DNA of 55,879 nt from an uncultured Bacillota bacterium (GCA_949283775.1 CASDTU010000013.1:1-55879), one strand, 5' to 3'; positions 34,055 through 42,875 are shown, numbered from the stretch's first letter. Program-made: numbers and translations. The notes: generated from the letters alone by a model not told the origin.

Positions 34055-35485
34055 ATGGCAAAGGACAATCAATTTGTAAATCAGATTGCGGATATAGAAA
34101 CGGATTTTCCCCGTTGGTATACGGACGTCGTGTTGAAGACGAAACTTGTGGATTACGGGCCCGTCAAGGGGACGATGGTCATCCGCCCGTACGGGTATGC
34201 GATCTGGGAAAATATCCAGCGCGAATTGGATGCCCGTTTCAAAGCGACGGGACATCAGAACGCTTATTTTCCGCTGCTCATTCCGTACAGTTTCATGACG
34301 CGCGAAGCGGAGCACGTGGAGGGGTTTGCGCCCGAAGTGGCGGTCGTTACCGTGGGCGGCGGCGAGGAGCTTTCCGAACCGCTCGTGATTCGTCCCACGA
34401 GCGAAACGATCATCGGCGAAATGTATTCGAAGTGGCTGCAATCCTATCGCGACCTGCCTATTCTGATCAATCAATGGGCGAACGTGGTGCGCTGGGAAAA
34501 GACGACGCGTCCGTTTTTGCGCACGAGCGAATTTTTGTGGCAGGAAGGGCATACCGTGCACGCGACCGAAGAGGAAGCGATGGAAGAGACGATGAAAATG
34601 CTCGGCGTATACAAAGAATTTGCGGAAACCTGTCTTGCGATCCCTGTCTTTACGGGAAGAAAGACGGAAAAGGAAAAATTTGCGGGAGCGGTTGCGACGT
34701 TCGGCATGGAAGCGATGATGCACGACGGCAAGAGCTTGCAGGCAGGCACGTCCCATTATCTCGGACAGAATTTTGCAAAGGCGTTCGATATTCAGTTTTT
34801 GGATAAGGACGGGACGCACAAATACGGATACACGACTTCCTGGGGCGTATCGACTCGTCTGATCGGCGCGCTGATTATGGCGCACGGCGATCAGCGAGGT
34901 CTGATCATTCCGCCGGTCGTAGCGCCCGTGCAGGCGATCCTGGTGCCGATCGCTTCGAAGAAAGAGGGCGTTTTGGAAGCGGTTGCGGAGCTGAAATCGA
35001 AGTTGCTGGCGGCGGGCATCCGCGCGGAGAGCGACACGTCGGACAACAGCCCCGGCTGGAAGTTCAACGAATGGGAAATGAAGGGGGTGCCGCTGCGCAT
35101 CGAGCTCGGGCCCCGCGACATCGAGGCGGGGAAAATGGTGCTTGTCCGCAGAGATACGCACGAAAAGATCGAAGCGCCTTTGGAAAACGCGGCGGAAACG
35201 GTGAAGACGCTGCTTGCGGAGATCCAGGCCAATCTTTTGGCGCTTGCGAAAAAACGCAAGGAAGAGAGAGTGGTCACGGCGGACAACGTAGACGGTATTT
35301 TAAAGGGCGTGGAAGGAGGAAACTTCGTAAAAGCCGGATGGTGCGGCTGCCGCGAATGCGAGGATAAGATTAAGGAACTGACGGCGGCCAGCGCGCGCGT
35401 TTTGGTCGAAGGCGAAGAGGCGGAAACCTGCGCCTGCTGCGGCAAGAAGGCAAAGCACGTCGTATTGTTTGCCCGCGCCTATTAA
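34055..35485 (+). CDS. proS: Proline--tRNA ligase, short (archaeal/eukaryal-type) form
   Basis: 476 aa. Class II synthetase charging tRNA-Pro. Motif 2 region is RWEKTTRPFLRTSEFLWQEG and motif 3 is around GDQRGLIIPPVVAPVQ. It lacks the ~180-residue editing insert of the long bacterial form, and has the C-terminal zinc-binding-like extension (CGCRECEDKIKEL, then CACCGKKAKHVVLFARAY) of the short form. ATG at 34055 with CGGAGGG. This form occurs in many Clostridia, so it is not itself a sign of recent transfer. Transcription should stop at the hairpin at 35728. Confidence 0.96.
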   Translation: MAKDNQFVNQIADIETDFPRWYTDVVLKTKLVDYGPVKGTMVIRPYGYAIWENIQRELDARFKATGHQNAYFPLLIPYSFMTREAEHVEGFAPEVAVVTVGGGEELSEPLVIRPTSETIIGEMYSKWLQSYRDLPILINQWANVVRWEKTTRPFLRTSEFLWQEGHTVHATEEEAMEETMKMLGVYKEFAETCLAIPVFTGRKTEKEKFAGAVATFGMEAMMHDGKSLQAGTSHYLGQNFAKAFDIQFLDKDGTHKYGYTTSWGVSTRLIGALIMAHGDQRGLIIPPVVAPVQAILVPIASKKEGVLEAVAELKSKLLAAGIRAESDTSDNSPGWKFNEWEMKGVPLRIELGPRDIEAGKMVLVRRDTHEKIEAPLENAAETVKTLLAEIQANLLALAKKRKEERVVTADNVDGILKGVEGGNFVKAGWCGCRECEDKIKELTAASARVLVEGEEAETCACCGKKAKHVVLFARAY

Positions 35486-35632
35486 ATTTTTAGGGCTGCT
35501 GTCTTTGCTTGTTAAAATTTTTAAGAACTGTTGTCTTTGCCTATTCAATTTTTAGGAGCCGTTGTTTTTGTTTGTTAGAATTTTTGTAAGCCGCTGACTT
35601 TGCCTGTTTAAATTTTATGATTTGCTGTCTTT
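35481..35632 (+). repeat. Degenerate ~31-bp AT-rich tandem repeat, five copies
   Basis: Each unit has AAATTTTTA followed by a GCTG or GCCG core and CTTTGCCT/CTTTGCTT. ATTTTTA-like cores lie near 35487, 35516, 35547, 35580 and 35611. It begins at the proS stop codon. Confidence 0.75.
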
Positions 35633-35855
35633 TGGCGGTCGGCGCGCATCGGGCGCGGCCGCGGCATGAAAAAAACGCTTAGCGGCGGCGACAGCAAGGG
35701 CAAAATATACACAGCGAATTCATTTTGAAAGCCCCGTCGGGAGCAAAAAATGCTCCCGACGGGGCTTTGGCGTTTTCATTTTTTTTTGCTTTACGGTATT
35801 GCGAAAAGGAAGGCGTTAAAAGCGCAAAAGATGGAAATACTAACAGCAAAAAGAC
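35486..35855. other. Intergenic region between convergent proS and the AraC gene
   Basis: 370 bases with no supported gene: the AT-rich repeat array, a GC-rich stretch (35636-35700) and a bidirectional hairpin (35728-35768). Confidence 0.7.
35728..35768. terminator. Bidirectional terminator, 18-bp perfect stem
   Basis: Arms 35728-35745 and 35751-35768; core GCCCCGTCGGGAGCA, loop AAAAA; the ends are AAA and TTT so the stem carries its own T tract on each strand. Confidence 0.85.
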
Positions 35856-36671
35856 TCAGCGCGTGTTTTGCCGGTACATTGTTTTGAGATATTGCGCAGG
35901 GGAAACGGAATAGTATTTGGAAAAATTCCGATAGAAGGTAGCCATGGAATCGAATCCGCAGGCGAAGACCAAATCGCACAAGTTTGCGGTTTCGTCCTTT
36001 TTGGCCTTGGAGAGAACGTTGTTGATGCGGATCATATTGATATAATTGTTGAGATTGTCGCCGATGTATTGGTTGAACAGCCTGGAAAAATAATATTTGG
36101 TATAGCCGAAGTGCGAGGCGATGCTATCCAGCGTGATGGGCTGCTGATACTGCTCGTCGATGTAGTTCAAGGCGGCGACGACGGTGGAGAGATTGGGCGT
36201 GGCGATAATTTTTCTGCGCTCGTAGTGGGATAAAAGTTTCCCGAACAGCAGATCGATATAGCCCTTTGTCAAGAGAAAGGAATCCTGCGTTTCTTTTCTC
36301 GCCATTTCCTGAAAAATCGGCAGGAGTTTCCGGTTGAATTCTTTATCCGAAAGGAGGGCGGGGAGCGTTTCCTTTTCGAGCATGGACGCAAAATCATCGG
36401 AAAATTGCGTTTTGACAATCAAAACATAATCGCGAAAATCGCGATCCGGCTCCAAAGCGTGGACGGCGCAGCGGCGGACAAATAGGATGTCGTCTTTGGT
36501 CGCAAGAAAGGTTTCGTCGTCGACGCTGCTTTTCACGCTTCCGTCCAAAAGGTATAAAATTTCGATGCAGCGATGGAAATGGGGCGGAGTCGGATTGCTG
36601 TTCCCTTCAAAAAAGGTGATTTGATTTTCCTTGTCGTGCATTGCTTCATAAAAAACGGATTTTTTCATCAT
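35856..36671 (-). CDS. AraC-family transcriptional regulator
   Basis: 271 aa. The N-terminal ~100 residues are a cupin-like sensor domain (PPHFHRCIEILYLLDG, with His residues typical of AraC sensor folds). Residues ~170-265 are the two helix-turn-helix motifs (ITLDSIASHFGYTKYYFSRLF, then the LVFACGFDSMATFYRNFSKY signature). It is divergent from the oxidoreductase/epimerase/ThuA operon, so it is the likely regulator responding to that pathway's sugar. A consensus promoter with a palindrome over the -10 lies in the shared gap, which suggests autoregulation. Start ATG at 36671 (or 36668) lacks a clear Shine-Dalgarno. Confidence 0.93.
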   Translation of the reverse strand: MMKKSVFYEAMHDKENQITFFEGNSNPTPPHFHRCIEILYLLDGSVKSSVDDETFLATKDDILFVRRCAVHALEPDRDFRDYVLIVKTQFSDDFASMLEKETLPALLSDKEFNRKLLPIFQEMARKETQDSFLLTKGYIDLLFGKLLSHYERRKIIATPNLSTVVAALNYIDEQYQQPITLDSIASHFGYTKYYFSRLFNQYIGDNLNNYINMIRINNVLSKAKKDETANLCDLVFACGFDSMATFYRNFSKYYSVSPAQYLKTMYRQNTR

Positions 36672-36724
36672 GACAAAATTTGAGAATTAAATTAGGAAAA
36701 ATGAGTGGATTTTCGCAATATTCA

Positions 36725-36758
36725 ATGGTATTATACCATCAAAAAAGAAAAGTGTCAA
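36725..36758 (-). promoter_or_regulatory. AraC-gene promoter overlapped by a palindrome
   Basis: Minus strand: TTGACA (36758-36753), 17 nt, TATAAT (36735-36730), a perfect consensus. A 15-base palindrome ATGGTATTATACCAT (36725-36739) covers the -10, and is well placed for repression. The plus-strand promoter of the operon has no good -35, as expected for activator-dependent transcription. Confidence 0.7.
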
Positions 36759-36769
36759 AGGATTTTAAA

Positions 36770-37828
36770 ATGAGGATCGCAGTAATCGGATATGGCGGCA
36801 TGGGAGAATATCATTGTTATCTCCTAAAAGAATGCGCAAAGCAATTTCCTGCGGAGCGGATCGAGCTTACAGGAATTTATGATATCGACCCCGTGCGTGC
36901 GGCGGAGGCGGAAAAGGGCGGGATCAAAGCATATGCGTCCGCGCAAGAAATTTGGCAGGATCAATCGGTCGACGCCGTGCTGATCGCCACGCCGAACGAT
37001 CTGCATCTTCCGTATGTGCGGCAGGCCGCGGCGGCCGGAAAGCACATCATCAGTGAAAAGCCGATCGCGCTGAGCACAAAGGAAGCGGAGGAAATGTACG
37101 ATCTGGCGAAAAACGCGGGGGTAGTCTTGCAGGTTCATCAGAACCGCCGCTGGGACGACGATTATCTGACGATGAAAAATATCGTATCCGGCGGACAGAT
37201 CGGAGAGGTATACAAGATCGAATCGCGCGTCGTCGGCAGCAACGGGATCCCGGGCGCATGGAGAAAAGAGAAAGCGCGCGGCGGCGGAATGATGCTGGAT
37301 TGGGGAGTACACCTGATCGATCAGATGCTCTTGGCGGTGCCTTCCAAAGTAGTGAATCTGTACTGCGAGTACAGCTATATTTACGGCGAGGAAGTGGACG
37401 ACGGCTTCGACCTGTTTGCGACGTTTGAAAACGGAATGCGCTATCGGATTACGGTATTGACGGACTGTTTCAGAGCTCTTCCGCGCTGGCAGGTATACGG
37501 AACAGACGGAACGGCGACGATCGAGGATTGGGACCTTCACGGCGGAATGACGCGCGTCGTGGAGCGCGAGGATAAAAATTTAGTCGGCGTGCGCGCAGGC
37601 AACGGTTTTACGCGTACGATGGCACAGCGCAGCGGCGCTTCCGTGGAAGAGCTGCCTCTTCCCGTCGTGCATGCGCAGCCGTTTGTGTTTTACCGCAATT
37701 TTGCCTCGTCCGCAGCGGGAAAACAGGCTCCGACGGTCAAAAAGGAAGAAGTCTTGCGCGTATTCCGTCTGATGGAAGCGGCAGCGTATTCAGCGGAGCA
37801 TCATTGCGCGATTCGGGATAAAATTTGA
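36770..37828 (+). CDS. Gfo/Idh/MocA-family oxidoreductase (first gene of the sugar operon)
   Basis: 352 aa, NAD(P)-dependent sugar dehydrogenase. I moved the start to the ATG at 36770 (AAAGGA upstream), since the Rossmann motif begins there: MRIAVIGYGGMGEYH. The conserved catalytic Lys is in IISEKPIALS (about residue 95), and the C-terminal domain carries the family motif GGGMMLDWGVHLIDQ (about 170-185). It is the first of five same-strand genes after the divergent AraC gene. The enzyme probably oxidises a sugar or glycoside hydroxyl (as in scyllo-inositol or 3-keto-glycoside pathways), but the substrate is unknown. Confidence 0.9.
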   Translation: MRIAVIGYGGMGEYHCYLLKECAKQFPAERIELTGIYDIDPVRAAEAEKGGIKAYASAQEIWQDQSVDAVLIATPNDLHLPYVRQAAAAGKHIISEKPIALSTKEAEEMYDLAKNAGVVLQVHQNRRWDDDYLTMKNIVSGGQIGEVYKIESRVVGSNGIPGAWRKEKARGGGMMLDWGVHLIDQMLLAVPSKVVNLYCEYSYIYGEEVDDGFDLFATFENGMRYRITVLTDCFRALPRWQVYGTDGTATIEDWDLHGGMTRVVEREDKNLVGVRAGNGFTRTMAQRSGASVEELPLPVVHAQPFVFYRNFASSAAGKQAPTVKKEEVLRVFRLMEAAAYSAEHHCAIRDKI

Positions 37829-37893
37829 AACAAAAAAGCAGAAAACGGAAGAAACGAATAAGAAATATTGCAAAAATGGATGGAGGGAGACGG

Positions 37894-38865
37894 ATGAAGA
37901 TCAGCGTTGTAAGCAGTATTTTGGCAGATTTCAGTCTGGAAGAAAGTTTAAAATATCTTTCCGGACTCGGTGTGGAACAATTTGAACTCGGTGTAGGCGG
38001 ATATCCGGGCAAGGCGCATGCAGACGCGCTTATCCTGCACAAGGACAAAGCGGCGCGCGAAAAACTTATGGAAACTTTTCAAAAGTACAATATGAGCATT
38101 TCCGCGTTGGCAGTCCACGGAAACTGCGTGCATCCCAACCGTGAGATCGCCGCCAAATTCGAAGCGGATTTTGAGGCGGCGTGCATTTTGGGCGGACAGT
38201 TAGGCATAGACCGCATCGTCACGTTTTCGGGCTGTCCCGGTTCGGACAAATCGGCGCAGCTTCCTGCGTGGGTGACCTGCGCGTGGCCGCCCGATTATCA
38301 GCAGTCTTTGGAGTATCAGTGGAACGAAGTTTTGATCCCGTATTGGAAAAAAGCGACTGCGTTTGCAAAAGATTGCGGCATTTCGCGCATAGCTTTGGAA
38401 ATGCATCCCGGTTTTTGCGTATACAATCCGGCGACTTGTCTGCGGCTTCGCGCGGCGGCGGGGGAGCTGATCGGTGCAAACGTCGATCCTTCCCATCTTT
38501 TCTGGCAGGGAATGGATATTTTGGAAGTGATCCGCGAGCTGTCGCAGGCAGGCGCGCTGTATTATTTTCATGCCAAAGATACGCAGATGCTGGAGCACTC
38601 CGTGCGTTGCAACGGGGTATTGGATACGACGTCTTTCACGCAGATCAAGGACAGGGCATGGACGTTCCGCACGCTCGGGTACGGGCACGACGCACTGCTT
38701 TGGAAGCAGATCTTTTCCATGCTCAAAATTTTCGGCTACGACGATACGATCTCCATTGAGCACGAGGACGGACTGATGTCTCCGAAAGAGGGGCTGGAAA
38801 AAGCGATTCGCTTTGTGAAAGAGGGGATCATCACCGCGGACAATTCGAATATGTGGTGGGCATAA
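37894..38865 (+). CDS. Sugar phosphate isomerase/epimerase, TIM barrel (long form)
   Basis: 323 aa, xylose-isomerase-like TIM-barrel family. The start ATG at 37894 follows GGAGGGA; the upstream in-frame ATG gives a Lys/Arg-rich extension unlike the family. Candidate metal ligands are in order: E in ALEMHPGFCVYNP, D and H in NVDPSHLFWQG, H in YYFHAKD and E in SIEHEDG. This type includes epimerases, 2-keto-myo-inositol dehydratase-like enzymes and C-glycoside eliminases. It lies 65 bases after the first oxidoreductase. Confidence 0.88.
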   Translation: MKISVVSSILADFSLEESLKYLSGLGVEQFELGVGGYPGKAHADALILHKDKAAREKLMETFQKYNMSISALAVHGNCVHPNREIAAKFEADFEAACILGGQLGIDRIVTFSGCPGSDKSAQLPAWVTCAWPPDYQQSLEYQWNEVLIPYWKKATAFAKDCGISRIALEMHPGFCVYNPATCLRLRAAAGELIGANVDPSHLFWQGMDILEVIRELSQAGALYYFHAKDTQMLEHSVRCNGVLDTTSFTQIKDRAWTFRTLGYGHDALLWKQIFSMLKIFGYDDTISIEHEDGLMSPKEGLEKAIRFVKEGIITADNSNMWWA

Positions 38866-38877
38866 GGAGGAATTCGT

Positions 38878-39618
38878 ATGCGATTTGCCGTTCAGTTATA
38901 CAGTTTGCGCGATATGGCCGCGAAGGAAGGCGGAGAAGCGGCTTTGCGCCTCGTATCCGAAACGGGTTACGAAGGGGTAGAGTTTGCCGGTTTTTACGGA
39001 TATTCTCCCCGAGAACTCGCAGCTCTTTTAAAAAAATACTCTTTAAAGGGGGTTTGTGCGCACCTTTCCGCGGAAGAGATCGAAAACGCTCTGCCGTATA
39101 TTTCGGCATTAGACTTGAAGAGCGTCGTGATCCCGTATCTGCCTTTGGAAGAGTTTGACGATCCGAAACGGTATGCGGACCGACTCGGCAAGATCGAGAA
39201 GGCGCATTCGCTGTTGCAAAAAGAGGGCGTAACGCTCGGATATCACAACCATGCGCACGAATTTGAGGGCGGAAAGGACCGAATGAAAAAGTTGTTGGAC
39301 GATCTGCCTTTTCTGCGGGCGGAGCCGGACGTGTTTTGGCTGCACGTAGCGGGTTTCAACGCGCAGAAGTATCTTCGGAAGCTGGGCGAAAGGGCGGAAC
39401 TTGTGCATATCAAGGAAGCTGCGGCGGAAGATCCCGCCCGTTCTGCCGAACCGTTTGTGGGCGAAGGTGTCGTCGGAATGGAAGGCGTGTTTTCGGCGAT
39501 GCGGGAGATCGGGGCAAAGTGGGCGATCTTGGAAGCCGAGCAATTTGCGTGCAGCGCGGAAGAGTATCTGCGCCGAAGTTTCATCAATATGCAAAAGTTA
39601 GCGGAACAGGTCAGATAA
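38878..39618 (+). CDS. Sugar phosphate isomerase/epimerase, TIM barrel (short form)
   Basis: 246 aa, a second, shorter member of the same fold. It starts at ATG 38878 with AGGAGG upstream, 12 bases after the previous stop. Candidate metal residues are E in YHNHAHEFEG, D in EPDVFWLHVAG, H in LVHIKEA and E in ILEAEQF. It is not a recent duplicate of the upstream gene, since length and residues differ widely. The two epimerases probably act at different steps on a keto-sugar made by the oxidoreductases. Confidence 0.88.
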   Translation: MRFAVQLYSLRDMAAKEGGEAALRLVSETGYEGVEFAGFYGYSPRELAALLKKYSLKGVCAHLSAEEIENALPYISALDLKSVVIPYLPLEEFDDPKRYADRLGKIEKAHSLLQKEGVTLGYHNHAHEFEGGKDRMKKLLDDLPFLRAEPDVFWLHVAGFNAQKYLRKLGERAELVHIKEAAAEDPARSAEPFVGEGVVGMEGVFSAMREIGAKWAILEAEQFACSAEEYLRRSFINMQKLAEQVR

Positions 39619-39689
39619 ATCGGGGCTATGAGTTTCGATACTGAATAAAAGGACAAAAATCTATCAATAAAAAGGTTTGGGAGGAAACA

Positions 39690-40778
39690 ATGAAGACAAT
39701 CAAAATCGGTGTGATCGGCTGCGGCGGAATCGCGAACGGAAAGCATATGCCTGCGCAAAAGCGCAACCCGATGTCGGAGATGGTGGCTTTTTGCGATATC
39801 ATTCGGGAGCGTGCGGAAAAGGCGTGCAAAGAGTACGGTACGTCGGAGAGTAAGGTGTATACCGATTACAGGGAGCTTTTAAAGGATAAGAGCATCGACG
39901 CGGTGCTCGTGTTGACGCCGAACTGTTCGCACTGCGAAATCACGGTGGCGGCGCTGGAAGCGGGAAAGCACGTGCTCTGCGAAAAGCCGATGGCGATGAA
40001 TTATGCGCAGGCAAAAGAGATGATCGCGGCGCGCGACAAAGCCGGAAAAGTTCTGACGATCGGGTATCAGAATCGTTACCGCAACGATTCGCTATATCTG
40101 AAAAAACTTGCCAAAACGGATCAGTTCGGCGAAATTTATTATGCGGAAGCGATCGCGATCCGCCGCCGTGCGGTTCCTACCTGGGGGGTATTCATCGATA
40201 AGGAAAAACAGGGCGGAGGCCCTTTGATCGATATCGGCACGCACGCGCTGGATCTTACGCTGTTTATGATGAACAACTATGAGCCTGCGTATTGCGTCGG
40301 AAAGACCTTCCACAAATTAAACAAGCAGACGGAGACGGGCAACATCTGGGGCGATTGGGACACGGAAAAATTTTCCGCGGAAGACAGCGCATTCGGATTT
40401 GTGGTGATGAAAAACGGCGCGGTCATCTATTTGAAATCGAGCTGGGCGCTGAATATGGCGGATCCGATCGAGGCGGTCACGACGATCTGCGGCGAAAAAG
40501 CGGGAGCGGATATGTTGGACGGACTGCGCATCAATACGATCCTTGCAGGGAAACAGGTCATGATAAAGCCCGATCTTTCCAGCGGCGCGGTGGCATTTTT
40601 TGAAGGAAGCGGCGGCGACGCTCCGGAAGATAAGGAGGCGGCAACCTTCCTCAATGCGGTTATGGGGAAAGGGGAACTGTACGTTACGGCGGAGCAGGCG
40701 GCGGTCGTCACGCATATTTTGGAAGGGATCTATGAATCGGAAAAGACGGGCAAACCCTATTATTTTACCGCAAATTGA
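39690..40778 (+). CDS. Gfo/Idh/MocA-family oxidoreductase (second)
   Basis: 362 aa. The Rossmann loop is GVIGCGGIANGKH near residue 8, the catalytic Lys is in VLCEKPMAMNYAQA (about 95), and GGPLIDIGTHALDLT (about 175) is the C-terminal signature. The start ATG at 39690 follows GGGAGG. Two distinct dehydrogenases in one operon suggest oxidation at one step and reduction (or a second oxidation) at another, allowing redox-neutral epimerisation. Substrate unknown. Confidence 0.9.
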   Translation: MKTIKIGVIGCGGIANGKHMPAQKRNPMSEMVAFCDIIRERAEKACKEYGTSESKVYTDYRELLKDKSIDAVLVLTPNCSHCEITVAALEAGKHVLCEKPMAMNYAQAKEMIAARDKAGKVLTIGYQNRYRNDSLYLKKLAKTDQFGEIYYAEAIAIRRRAVPTWGVFIDKEKQGGGPLIDIGTHALDLTLFMMNNYEPAYCVGKTFHKLNKQTETGNIWGDWDTEKFSAEDSAFGFVVMKNGAVIYLKSSWALNMADPIEAVTTICGEKAGADMLDGLRINTILAGKQVMIKPDLSSGAVAFFEGSGGDAPEDKEAATFLNAVMGKGELYVTAEQAAVVTHILEGIYESEKTGKPYYFTAN

Positions 40779-40805
40779 ACGGATGGGCGGAAGAGGTGAA
40801 AAGAA

Positions 40806-41528
40806 ATGAAAATTACAGTAGTTTGCGAAAAGAACCCGTCCATGGATACGCCGGAAGGGAAAGAAGCGTATCCGGAAGGGATGGGAGAATACATTGCACA
40901 GTTTCTGCGCGGAGCGGGACACAATGTGACGCTTGTTCCGGCAGGCGAGACGGGCGTTGAAGGTTTAAGCGATGTTCTGTTGGAAGAGACGGACGTCATG
41001 TTCTGGTGGGGACATTGGTATCACGGCGCGGTTTCGGACGAATTGGCGGCGAAAGTTGCATACAGGGCGCGGCGCGGCATGGGAATGGTATTTTTGCATT
41101 CCGCGCACATGGCAAAGCCGTTCACTTCGCTTTTGGGCACGACCTGTACGCTGTCCTGGCGGGAAGACGGGGAAAAAGAGCGGCTCTGGTGCGTAGACCC
41201 GACCCATCCGATCGCAAAGGGATTGGGAGAGTTTATCGACATTCCGCGGGAGGAAATGTACGGAGAGCCGTTTGACATTCCCGTACCGGACGAGCTGGTG
41301 TATATCGGCTGGTTTGAAGGCGGCGAAGTATTTCGCGGCGGTTGCGTGTTTCATCGCGGCAGGGGAAAAAGTTTTTATTTTAATCCCGGGCATGAAACGT
41401 ATCCGACCTATCGTCTGCCGCAGGTACAAAAGCTGCTGCTGAACGCGGCGGAATACGTGGCGCCGCAGGAGAAGATCGCAGACAGGATCGAATGCAGACA
41501 TTTCGAAACATATTCCATAGAAAGATAA
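40806..41528 (+). CDS. ThuA-like domain protein
   Basis: 240 aa, class I glutamine-amidotransferase-like fold of the ThuA family (first named from trehalose utilisation). Typical features are the strand VMFWWGHWYHGAV near residue 63, the MGMVFLHSAHMAKPF motif (about residues 94-108), and FNPGHETYPTYRLPQV near the end. The nucleophile Cys of true amidotransferases is absent, as in other ThuA proteins. ATG at 40806, after GAGG. ThuA proteins are repeatedly found with Gfo/Idh/MocA dehydrogenases and TIM-barrel epimerases, the same company as here. No transporter follows; the operon ends here. Confidence 0.88.
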   Translation: MKITVVCEKNPSMDTPEGKEAYPEGMGEYIAQFLRGAGHNVTLVPAGETGVEGLSDVLLEETDVMFWWGHWYHGAVSDELAAKVAYRARRGMGMVFLHSAHMAKPFTSLLGTTCTLSWREDGEKERLWCVDPTHPIAKGLGEFIDIPREEMYGEPFDIPVPDELVYIGWFEGGEVFRGGCVFHRGRGKSFYFNPGHETYPTYRLPQVQKLLLNAAEYVAPQEKIADRIECRHFETYSIER

Positions 41529-41591
41529 ACGGATCTTTTTCGCCGCGTTTGCCTGCGGACGGAAAAGAGGCGCCGTTTCAAAGGATCTGTG

Positions 41592-41621
41592 AGCCGCGGC
41601 AATGCAAAAATTGTCGCGGCT
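41592..41621 (+). terminator. Candidate terminator of the sugar operon
   Basis: AGCCGCGGCAAT (41592-41603), loop GCAAAA, ATTGTCGCGGCT (41610-41621), one G-U pair in the stem. The tail TATTCGGTTTT is only partly T-rich. Confidence 0.55.
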
Positions 41622-41793
41622 TATTCGGTTTTCGTCAAAAAAGTCAGTATGGGCGGACGGCGCTCAAACTTTTATAAAGACAGCGGCAGTGTGGGCGAAG
41701 CGTCGGCTGTTCAACAGTTTGCGGCGCTGATTAAAGCGCAGTTTTTGGTTCGGATTCAAAAATGCAGGCTTGGAAAATATTCTTGCAAATTGC

Positions 41794-41822
41794 TTTAAAT
41801 TTTAAGCGGAGTGTGGTATAAT
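41794..41822 (+). promoter_or_regulatory. Sigma-A promoter of the lgt operon
   Basis: TTTAAA (41794-41799), a 17-nt spacer and TATAAT (41817-41822), about 70 bases before the lgt ATG. The -35 is weak. Confidence 0.65.
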
Positions 41823-41891
41823 ACAAAAAGAAACAAAAATCGCTCGCGGTTTTGCTTCTGTCAAATACAGAAAAAAGGATTGGTATTGGCC

Positions 41892-42875
41892 ATGCAAAGT
41901 GCTTTGAATAATCCGGGTATCACCATTCCGATCGGAGAGAACGGGTTTACGATTTACTACTATGCGATCATTATCGTGTTCGGCGTGATCTTGGCGACCT
42001 GCGTCGTCGCGATTTTGTTTAAGCGCAGAAATATTCCCGTAGATTGGACGTTGGATCTTTTGATCTGTATTTTGCCGCTCGGGATCATCGGTGCGCGTAC
42101 GTTTTACTGCCTGACCGATCCTTCGACTTCCATGTCGGAATGGCTTTCGGAATTCAGAGAGGGCGGGTTGTCCATTCTCGGCGGAGTGACGGGCGGCGCG
42201 CTCGGCGTGGTGCTCTTTTGCGTCATTCACAAGATGAATTTTCTGCGCGTGGCGGACTGTCTTCTTCCCGGCGTGATTTTGGCGCAGGGCATCGGCAGAT
42301 GGGGCAATTTTGCCAATCAGGAAGTGTACGGCGGCGTCATTACGAACGAATCGCTGCAATGGTTTCCGCTCGGCGTATATATCGATAAGCTCGGCGAATG
42401 GCATTACGCATTTTTCTTCTATGAGAGCGTTTTGAACATTCTTTTGTTTATTTTGCTGTTTACGCTCATGTGGAAATTCAAGAAAAAGCCGCATGGGCTT
42501 GCGGTTTCCGGATATTTCTTCGGATATGGTTTGGTCCGTTCGATCATGGAGCCTCTGCGGGACAGCGAGTTTATATTAGGCGACAAAATTCCCGTATCGC
42601 AGGTTTTTGCGATTTTGATGTGTCTCGGCGGAATTTTGTTGTTCCTGATGGTGCTCTATTTCAACCGAAAGAAATATGGGAGCGCATTCGGCGCGGTAGA
42701 GGGAGAGCCGCTTGCGGTGCTGCCGAAGCTGTACACGAGAGAGCAGCTCAAAAAGATGGAACAGGAGCGCCTCGCAAAGGAGAAAGCGGCGCAAAAGGCG
42801 CGCGCGGCGAAGGAAAACGCGGCGCAGCATAAAGACGTGCCGCAGCAAAGCGAGACGGATAAGCAAGAAAAGTAA
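41892..42875 (+). CDS. lgt: Prolipoprotein diacylglyceryl transferase
   Basis: 327 aa, polytopic membrane enzyme that attaches diacylglycerol to the lipobox Cys, the first step of lipoprotein maturation. The family signature is GIGRWGNFANQEVYGG (about residue 135), a form of the usual GRxGNFxNxE. Seven hydrophobic segments can be counted. I chose the ATG at 41892, giving MQSALNNPGITI; in-frame TTG codons at 41880 and 41886 are possible alternatives because AAGGA lies close by. The last ~50 residues are a charged Lys/Glu/Ala-rich tail (EQERLAKEKAAQKARAAKEN) not needed for the fold. LspA, the next enzyme, is three genes downstream. Confidence 0.95.
   Translation: MQSALNNPGITIPIGENGFTIYYYAIIIVFGVILATCVVAILFKRRNIPVDWTLDLLICILPLGIIGARTFYCLTDPSTSMSEWLSEFREGGLSILGGVTGGALGVVLFCVIHKMNFLRVADCLLPGVILAQGIGRWGNFANQEVYGGVITNESLQWFPLGVYIDKLGEWHYAFFFYESVLNILLFILLFTLMWKFKKKPHGLAVSGYFFGYGLVRSIMEPLRDSEFILGDKIPVSQVFAILMCLGGILLFLMVLYFNRKKYGSAFGAVEGEPLAVLPKLYTREQLKKMEQERLAKEKAAQKARAAKENAAQHKDVPQQSETDKQEK

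Larger units (their letters stand above)
41529..41891 (+). other. Intergenic region between the ThuA gene and lgt
   Basis: 363 bases. It contains a candidate terminator (41592-41621) and a promoter (41794-41822). A 69-codon frame starting at GTG 41589 spans the hairpin and is not supported. Confidence 0.6.

Noticed and set aside
41589-41798. 69-codon frame starting at GTG between the ThuA gene and lgt
   Set aside because: It begins in a terminator-like stem with poor spacing to any Shine-Dalgarno. The residues look partly protein-like, so conservation testing could revive it.
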